From Flavobacterium fluviale (GTDB lineage Bacteria; Bacteroidota; Bacteroidia; Flavobacteriales; Flavobacteriaceae), in assembly GCF_003312915.1 (NCBI RefSeq), contig NZ_CP030261.1:2604001-2668000 (forward strand): a stretch of DNA of 64,000 nt, written 5' to 3'. Shown here piece by piece: positions 58,769 to 64,000 of the stretch; position 1 is the stretch's first letter; the number at the start of each line of letters is the position of its first letter. Both the position numbers and the translations under genes were made by a program. The notes under the pieces are model-generated. The model had not been told where the DNA came from and searched no databases. It saw only the letters and a list, made by a program, of their open reading frames with translations.

Positions 58769-59329
58769 TTATTTTCGGATTACTTTTACCTGAGAATCGT
58801 TTGTTAATTTGATAATTGTAGAAGATTTTCCGTTGATTTTATCTTGGTTTAATTTAACAACATAATCCACCCCATTTATAATTTCAGGACTGATGTCTTT
58901 AAAAGCAAGAGGCGTAGGCTGACCAGAAATATTTGCAGAAGTTGAAACCAAAGGCTTTTTCATTCTCTCCATTAATTTGAAACAGAAGGGCTCTTTTACC
59001 AATCGAACTCCCAAAGATTTATCGGCAGCAATAATATTTGGAGCAACGTTTCTGGCATCGTCCAGAATTAAAGTAGTTGGTTTGTCTGATAAGTCCCAGA
59101 TTTGCCAAGCAACTTCAGGAATGTTTTTAAACACATTGTACATCATCTTTTCGCCATTCATCAAAACTATCATGCTTTGTGTCTCTGCACGTTGTTTTAA
59201 TTTATAGATTTTGGCAACAGCTTCGGGATTTGTGGCGTCACATCCAATGCCCCACACAGTATCTGTTGGATAAAGAATGATGCCCCCTTCTTTAATAACT
59301 TCGTAAGCGTTGATTATTTCTTCGTTCAT
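58769..59329 (-). CDS. Sua5/YrdC threonylcarbamoyl-AMP synthase
   Basis: A 186-residue YrdC/Sua5-fold enzyme that makes threonylcarbamoyl-AMP for the t6A37 modification of tRNA. Seen: GGIILYPTDTVWGIGCDATNP, KLKQRAETQSMIVLM, and PLVSTSANISGQPTP, the nucleotide and threonine pocket. It is the short YrdC form without the Sua5 C-terminal domain. It overlaps nothing but begins 2 bases after the glycosyltransferase stop, so the two are co-transcribed. Confidence 0.93.
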   Translation of the reverse strand: MNEEIINAYEVIKEGGIILYPTDTVWGIGCDATNPEAVAKIYKLKQRAETQSMIVLMNGEKMMYNVFKNIPEVAWQIWDLSDKPTTLILDDARNVAPNIIAADKSLGVRLVKEPFCFKLMERMKKPLVSTSANISGQPTPLAFKDISPEIINGVDYVVKLNQDKINGKSSTIIKLTNDSQVKVIRK

Positions 59330-59331
59330 TT

Positions 59332-60255
59332 TTATTCTGTAATTATTTGCTTCGTTTTAAGTGATTTTGATATTGGAGCTCCAGTCAAAATTAAAAAAAA
59401 TAGTGACCAGTTTTTAGGTTTAAAAATGCTGCTAAAAAAATATTTTAAAACTAGAAAGTACAAAACAATTTTATATCCAAAAAAACCATAATGTTTTTGC
59501 ATTATATAAAGTAACGAAATTTTTAATTCTTTTTTGATTGCCAATGATTTTTCCGTACTGCCTCCGTGAAAATGTATAAATTCTGCTTCAGGAATTAAAT
59601 AAGCAAACTTTGATTTATTTGCTAATCGAATGCACAAATCAGTTTCTTCATAATAGAGAAAAATGTTTGTATCAAATCCTCCCGCATTATAAAAATCTTT
59701 AGCTCTAAGAAACATAAAACTTCCTGGGACAAAATTTACTTGCAACGGCTGTGTGTATATTTTTTTTCGATTTGGATATTTTTTTGAATTAATAGTTTCT
59801 AAAAAATTCCTTCCTAAAATTTCTCTCATTGGAGATGCGAAATGATCTAACGAACCTAAAAAATCACCATTCTCTTTATAGGCCTGAGCACCCGCAATAC
59901 CTATATTAGGGTTGTTTTCTAAAGCATTTTTAAGAATTAATAAACAATCATTTTTAAATAACGTATCGTTATTAATAAAAGCTAGATATTTAGCATTAGC
60001 GAATTGAACTCCAAACATGTTTCCTGCTCCAAAACCTGTATTAATACGGTTTCTATGAAGTTTCAAATTATTTAAACCTGTTTCTTCACAAAACAATTTC
60101 AGTTTCAAATAATCCTCTTGCTTAGAGCAGTTGTCGGTTATAATGATTTGATAATTAATGTTTTTTGAAGTTTTTTCAATTATAGATCGAATGCAATTGA
60201 TACTGTGGTCACTTGAATTATAATTGATTAAAATTATGGCTATGTCGAACATCAT
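59332..60255 (-). CDS. Glycosyltransferase family 2 (rhamnosyltransferase-like)
   Basis: A 307-residue GT2-type enzyme, probably cytoplasmic or membrane-associated, adding a sugar to a lipid-linked or lipid-A-core acceptor. Seen: IILINYNSSDHSINCIRSI at the start, NTGFGAGNMFGVQFANAKYLAF, the NDD-type motif in AFINNDTLF, and the late GFDTNIFLYYEETDLCIRLA. A hydrophobic segment near the C-terminus (IVLYFLVLKYFFSSIF) may anchor it. It overlaps the next upstream glycosyltransferase gene by 4 bases (ATGA). Confidence 0.88.
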   Translation of the reverse strand: MMFDIAIILINYNSSDHSINCIRSIIEKTSKNINYQIIITDNCSKQEDYLKLKLFCEETGLNNLKLHRNRINTGFGAGNMFGVQFANAKYLAFINNDTLFKNDCLLILKNALENNPNIGIAGAQAYKENGDFLGSLDHFASPMREILGRNFLETINSKKYPNRKKIYTQPLQVNFVPGSFMFLRAKDFYNAGGFDTNIFLYYEETDLCIRLANKSKFAYLIPEAEFIHFHGGSTEKSLAIKKELKISLLYIMQKHYGFFGYKIVLYFLVLKYFFSSIFKPKNWSLFFLILTGAPISKSLKTKQIITE

Positions 60256-61046
60256 AAATATTGATTAATTCCTTTTTCTATAAAAGTAAGTTTCTTTTCG
60301 ATTGTTTGTCTTTCAATTTCGGTATTAATTTCTAGACGATTTTTAGATTGTTCTTTATGGTAAATATGGTAAACAATTCCAGCATATTTCAATCTTTTTC
60401 CTTTAATCCCAATGTTATGCAATCTTTGAATCATTTCAGAATCTTCCTTTCCCCATCCCGTAAAATCTTCGTTATAACCATTAATTTTGATAAAATCATC
60501 TTTCCAGAAAGACATGTTACAACCTCTGAGTTTTTGAGAAAATTTGTCAGAACTTTTTGAAAAATTCATAAAAAATGGTATTCGGATTGTTCGGCCTCTT
60601 TTTTTTATTCCTTTGGAAAATGCATTGAAATAAATATTTTTTTTTGAAAATAATTCAGATAATAATTTTTCTTGAATATTTACACGTGAACCAAAAAGAT
60701 AATGTCCTTTTTTAGCAAAAGCTAAATGGTCTTCAATAAAGTGTTTATTCATAATAATATCACCATCAATCTCTACAATATATTCATATTTTGCAACAGC
60801 AATTGCTTTGTTCATAATAATTGACTTTCTGTTTTTTATGTCTTCGTGCCAAATATGAATCAAGGGAACTGGAAATCTTTTTTGAAATCTATTAATTAAT
60901 TCTTTAGTATCATCTCTTGAGCCATCATCAGCAATTATAACCTCATTAGGTAAAACAGTCTGATTTAATATGCTCAACAGCAACAATTCTAAGGCTTCTG
61001 GCCAATTATATGTTGGAGTTACTAATGTGCAGCTAGTGTAGGACAT
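60252..61046 (-). CDS. Glycosyltransferase family 2 with galactosyltransferase-like C-terminus
   Basis: A 264-residue enzyme with the GT2 start TLVTPTYNWPEALELLLLS, the DxD-type EIDGDIIM, and the C-terminal GWGKEDSEMIQRLHNIG of the glyco_transf_7C/galactosyltransferase group. Its partner 4 bases downstream is another GT2, and the region upstream is a repeat-free gap before the Kdo-kinase-like gene. The set suggests lipopolysaccharide or capsule assembly. Sugar and acceptor are not predictable. Confidence 0.88.
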   Translation of the reverse strand: MSYTSCTLVTPTYNWPEALELLLLSILNQTVLPNEVIIADDGSRDDTKELINRFQKRFPVPLIHIWHEDIKNRKSIIMNKAIAVAKYEYIVEIDGDIIMNKHFIEDHLAFAKKGHYLFGSRVNIQEKLLSELFSKKNIYFNAFSKGIKKRGRTIRIPFFMNFSKSSDKFSQKLRGCNMSFWKDDFIKINGYNEDFTGWGKEDSEMIQRLHNIGIKGKRLKYAGIVYHIYHKEQSKNRLEINTEIERQTIEKKLTFIEKGINQYL

Positions 61047-61350
61047 GAAAGTAGTTTTTGAGGTAAAAATACATTAAATATCTGAAGTCTAAAATGCAAT
61101 GGATACATTTGTTAGACTTTAGCGGTCGTTTGATGAAATATAGTATAATTGCAAAATAATTTTATTGACTCAAAAGCCTTTTTTAAAGATGATCTAAGTA
61201 CTTTAATTAAAATAGAAGCAAGAGAATATGCTCTATTATTTAATAAAATATTTCGTCTGAAAGAATTCAAAAGTTAATAAATAAAGGTTTTTATTATTAG
61301 AATGAATGCATTTAGTTATTTTTGAACTTTAAATATTACAGATATTCGCT
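61047..61350. other. Gap with a possible gene relic
   Basis: About 300 bases between divergent glycosyltransferase and Kdo-kinase-like genes. On the plus strand a start-less open stretch of 36 codons (61167-61277) encodes FFKDDLSTLIKIEAREYAL and stops at TAA. No family is recognised; it may be a decayed gene end. The promoters for both neighbours must also lie here. Confidence 0.4.
61317..61324 (+). promoter_or_regulatory. Candidate -7 element for the Kdo-kinase-like gene
   Basis: TATTTTTG fits TAnnTTTG, 26 bases upstream of the ATG at 61351. No -33 TTG is found at the right distance. Confidence 0.4.
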
Positions 61351-62118
61351 ATGCCTTTAAAAATCAACGAAAAATATAAGTCCGACGAAAATTATATATC
61401 ACAGATTATCAATGATTTTCAAACATCAGGAGAACTTTTTGGTAATGGAGATCGTAATAAAATTAAATTGTTTGATTTTAATGGAAAAACGGTAAATATC
61501 AAATCGTTCAAAATTCCGAATATCGTAAACAAAATTGCTTATAAATATTTTAGAAAATCAAAGGCAAGACGATCATTTGAATATGCTACACTTTTGTTAG
61601 AAAAAGGAATTGGAACGCCTGAACCAATTGCGTTTCTTGAAAATTTTAATTTTATTGGTTTAAAAGATAGTTATTACGCTAGCGAGCATTTAGTTACCGA
61701 ATTGACATATAGAGAATTGGTAGAAATTCCGACTTATCCAGATCATGACACTATTTTAAGACAGTTTACCAAATTTTCTTTTGATCTGCACGAAAAAGGA
61801 GTGGAGTTTTTAGATCATTCGCCAGGAAATACTTTAATTAAAAAAGCTGCTGAAAATAAATACGATTTTTTCTTAGTAGATTTGAATAGAATGAATTTTC
61901 ATGACGCTATGAGCTTTGAACAGCGTATGGATAATTTTAGACGCTTGACGCCTAAAAAAGAAATGATTGCAGTAATGAGCAACGAATATGCTAAGTATTA
62001 TACTGATAAAACGGAGTCTGAAATTTTCGAAAAAATGTGGCAGGCAACTACTCATTTTCAAGAAGAATTTGCAAGAAAGAAAAGATTGAAAAAGAAATTA
62101 AAATTTTGGAAATCTTAG
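61351..62118 (+). CDS. Kdo kinase-like protein (KdkA/InaA type)
   Basis: A 255-residue kinase-fold protein related to the lipopolysaccharide Kdo kinases. Seen: the invariant-lysine region KTVNIKSFKIPNIV, the HxD-type catalytic segment EFLDHSPGNTLI near residue 155, and the metal-binding FLVDLNRMNF. A basic C-terminus (ARKKRLKKKLKFWK) could sit near the membrane. It would phosphorylate Kdo on lipid A core in the inner membrane cytoplasmic face. Its stop overlaps the opposite-strand glycosyltransferase stop by 4 bases, a tight convergent end with no room for a separate terminator. Confidence 0.85.
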   Translation: MPLKINEKYKSDENYISQIINDFQTSGELFGNGDRNKIKLFDFNGKTVNIKSFKIPNIVNKIAYKYFRKSKARRSFEYATLLLEKGIGTPEPIAFLENFNFIGLKDSYYASEHLVTELTYRELVEIPTYPDHDTILRQFTKFSFDLHEKGVEFLDHSPGNTLIKKAAENKYDFFLVDLNRMNFHDAMSFEQRMDNFRRLTPKKEMIAVMSNEYAKYYTDKTESEIFEKMWQATTHFQEEFARKKRLKKKLKFWKS

Positions 62119-62885
62119 TTTCTACATCTGATTTTTTTAAGCTCCTGAAAACGCACAGCAACACTCAAAGCATTTAGATAGCAAATTATAACCCCTTTTT
62201 TTCCGTCTAAAATTCCAAGTCGGAGTAAATATTGATTTAAGAATTGATAAGCCGGACGAATATAAAAATGAAAAAAGTTAGGATTGGTATTTTTTAACAG
62301 CTCTTCCTGAGCTTTTAATTTTCCGTAGAAGACCATTTTTTGCTTGTAATTTTCATAATTAGAATACGAATAATGGATCAATTTTGTTTTTAATTGACCA
62401 ATTTTTCCGTTTACAATTAATTTTTCGTGAACAATTTTTTCATCATTATAAATTGCATTTTCTTTCTTAAAAAGTCGAATGATTTTATCTGTTTGCCAGC
62501 CGCTAAAACGCAGTTTTTTATTTTTGAACATAAAGTTTCTGCGTACAAAATAAGCAGAGGCACAATCTTTTTGGCTGGTTACAAAACTAATTTCTTTTTG
62601 AAGTTCCTGAGTAAGTCTTTCATCAGCATCTACAAAAAGAATCCATGAATTTGAAGCAAGACTTAAGGCAAAATTACGCTGAGAAGCAAAATTATCAAAG
62701 GCACGCTGTACTACTTTAACATTAGGAAATGATGAGGCAATCTCGTAAGTTTTATCTACGCTAAAAGAATCTACAATGATTATTTCATCGGCGAAAGCCA
62801 AATTATACAATACATCTCTGATGTTTTCTTCCTCATTATAAGTAATAATCAATGCGGTCATTCTTTGCTTTTCTGTCAAAATCAT
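62115..62885 (-). CDS. Glycosyltransferase family 2 (WaaE/KdtX-like)
   Basis: A 256-residue GT2-type enzyme of the group that adds a hexose to the inner core of lipopolysaccharide. Seen: ALIITYNEEENIRDVLYNLA, DEIIIVDSFSVDKT, the DxD-type VDADERLTQELQKEI, and the W-rich SGWQTDKIIRLFKKE. It overlaps the upstream glycosyltransferase 9 gene by 4 bases (ATGA) and the convergent kinase gene by 4 bases. The exact sugar is not given by sequence. Confidence 0.87.
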   Translation of the reverse strand: MILTEKQRMTALIITYNEEENIRDVLYNLAFADEIIIVDSFSVDKTYEIASSFPNVKVVQRAFDNFASQRNFALSLASNSWILFVDADERLTQELQKEISFVTSQKDCASAYFVRRNFMFKNKKLRFSGWQTDKIIRLFKKENAIYNDEKIVHEKLIVNGKIGQLKTKLIHYSYSNYENYKQKMVFYGKLKAQEELLKNTNPNFFHFYIRPAYQFLNQYLLRLGILDGKKGVIICYLNALSVAVRFQELKKIRCRN

Positions 62886-63958
62886 TTTACTGTAAAGCTT
62901 AGGTTTTGAGTTAGAAACAACTTAATTTTTTTTTCAAAAAATTCAGGTTTAAATTCTTGGTATAATGATAAAGCTTCTTTCTTGAGCATTTTTTCGTTTT
63001 TTTGCTCAAATAAATCAGGACGATAATCTTTTAAATGAACAGAAAGATGGTGAATTCCGTCTTCAAAAGTAGCCCAAATTTTCTTTTCAATCCATGGTGA
63101 GAAAATGATAAAGGATGGTTTTTTAAGCCCTTTTGCCATATTTATTGCACCGCCATCGTTGCCAATAATCAAATTACATTGATTCATAAGGCCAATAAAA
63201 GAACGTAAATCTCCTCCCAATAAATCAAAATAAATTTTTGATTGAGTTGAAGGTTTGCAGGCATTAAAAACGGTTTTGGCTTCTTCTAACTGTTTCGGAA
63301 AATAATTAAAAAGAATATTTACATCTGCAGTATCAGCCACATAATCTACCACTTTAGACATAAACTCTAAAGGATATGTTTTTAATTTTTCGCTTCCTAA
63401 AAGGCTGATCATAACTGTTTTTCGATTTTTTGCAACATTATGTTTTTCAAAAAGAGCAACAGCTTCCAAATTTTCTTTTTCAGAAACAAATAATTTCGGA
63501 ATTGGATCAATTTTAATTTTGAGGTCTAAAGGTTCTAATAACGAAAGCCTTCTTTCGATTGCCAAACCTAAGTTCGTTTTAGGAAAAGGCTCAAACGGAA
63601 CATTATCAGTATATAAAAAGTTTCTTCCTGATTTTTTATATGATATTTTTCGTTTGGCATTGCTTAACAAAACCAATGTCCAGCTTTCGAGTTTCGAATA
63701 CGCATCAATTAATAAATCATACTTTTCTTTTCTGATCTGAAGTCCAAGATTTAATAATTCTTTTTTGCTTTTTCGATGTTTTTCTTCAAACAAAATAATA
63801 TTGTCAATACTTGAATTGCCTTCTAAAACGGGAGTTGTTGAGGAATAGACCAAATAATCGATTTGTGAGTTAGGGTAGGCAACACGCAAATTATTGCAAA
63901 TAATGCTACTGATCAGCACATCACCAATCATTTTTTGTTGAATTACAAGTATCTTCAT
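62882..63958 (-). CDS. Glycosyltransferase family 9 (heptosyltransferase-like)
   Basis: A 358-residue GT9 enzyme of the heptosyltransferase type, transferring heptose or a related sugar onto lipopolysaccharide core. Seen: ILVIQQKMIGDVLISSIICNNL at the front (shown here in part), FSP-type SFIIFSPWIEKK, and LIIGNDGGAINMAKGLKKP, the nucleotide-sugar pocket. It is normal in length. The first gene of the run shown here and probably part of a longer cluster extending past the right edge. Together with the kinase and the two-GT cluster it points to lipopolysaccharide core assembly. Confidence 0.9.
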   Translation of the reverse strand: MKILVIQQKMIGDVLISSIICNNLRVAYPNSQIDYLVYSSTTPVLEGNSSIDNIILFEEKHRKSKKELLNLGLQIRKEKYDLLIDAYSKLESWTLVLLSNAKRKISYKKSGRNFLYTDNVPFEPFPKTNLGLAIERRLSLLEPLDLKIKIDPIPKLFVSEKENLEAVALFEKHNVAKNRKTVMISLLGSEKLKTYPLEFMSKVVDYVADTADVNILFNYFPKQLEEAKTVFNACKPSTQSKIYFDLLGGDLRSFIGLMNQCNLIIGNDGGAINMAKGLKKPSFIIFSPWIEKKIWATFEDGIHHLSVHLKDYRPDLFEQKNEKMLKKEALSLYQEFKPEFFEKKIKLFLTQNLSFTVK

Positions 63959-64000
63959 ATAAACAATTAGATCTTTTTAGGTGTGTGCAAATTGAAGCAA

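Noticed and set aside
1..64000. CRISPR array, tRNA or rRNA genes
   Set aside because: No regular 25-40 base repeats with unique spacers, no cloverleaf and no rRNA sequence were seen; the AAAATCT repeats are head-to-tail without spacers.

Overview
The window is a contiguous piece of a low-GC Bacteroidota chromosome, most likely a Flavobacterium of the F. johnsoniae type. Evidence: an AT-rich sequence with TAnnTTTG-type -7 promoter elements and few Shine-Dalgarno sites; a type IX secretion (T9SS) C-terminal sorting domain; TonB-dependent and outer-membrane beta-barrel proteins; flavobacterial DUF families (DUF6146, DUF6787, DUF6095, DUF6048, DUF6452); and the gene neighbourhoods rlmD-DUF6452-DUF6048 and ferredoxin/acyl-CoA reductase-serC-serA. 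I see no rRNA or tRNA genes, no CRISPR array and no intact insertion sequence.

Layout. 1-4.3 kb: a truncated DEAD-box helicase, a TIGR02757 protein, a multi-pass membrane protein and a LolD-like ABC ATPase with an unusual membrane-hairpin insert. 4.6-8 kb: a small membrane protein and a large secreted pectate lyase. 8-13.5 kb: conserved small proteins, the serine genes serA and serC, an acyl-CoA reductase and a ferredoxin. 13.6-24 kb: a surface-associated protein, a TonB receptor, YchF, and a run of plus-strand housekeeping genes ending in pncB. 24-29.7 kb: topoisomerase IV, parE and parC, with a DUF1016 (YhcG-type) nuclease gene inserted between the subunits. 29.8-31.1 kb: two broken genes, the 3' ends of tssH/clpV and of a tssF-like baseplate gene, joined at their truncated 5' sides. 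This looks like the scar of a deleted type VI secretion locus. 31-40 kb: a diheme peroxidase with an imelysin-like N-terminus, a PhoX-like phosphatase, an exonuclease plus CBS/DUF294 pair, an antitoxin-ParE toxin-pentapeptide repeat operon, and murQ. 40-51 kb: an AraC-type membrane regulator, an outer-membrane barrel, a ZIP transporter, RNA methyltransferases and an orphan histidine kinase. 51-59 kb: cysteine biosynthesis (serine acetyltransferase, cysM), cysteine desulfurase, Sua5 and several small membrane or Smr proteins. 59-64 kb: a glycosyltransferase cluster with a Kdo-kinase-like gene, probably for lipopolysaccharide core or O-antigen assembly.

Pathway links: serC and serA make serine. 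Serine acetyltransferase and CysM turn serine into cysteine, and the desulfurase at 57.6 kb uses cysteine as sulfur donor. A striking non-coding feature is that many intergenic gaps hold short word-like repeats (AAAATCT, AAGTC, GGTTCTGAGG, AAGGTTCAGAGG, TTTAATCG and others), usually with an inverted copy nearby so that the gap can fold into a hairpin. The strongest candidates for a second look are the T6SS deletion scar, the toxin-antitoxin-pentapeptide operon, the membrane-anchored LolD variant, and the nuclease gene with twin palindromes inside the topoisomerase IV operon.
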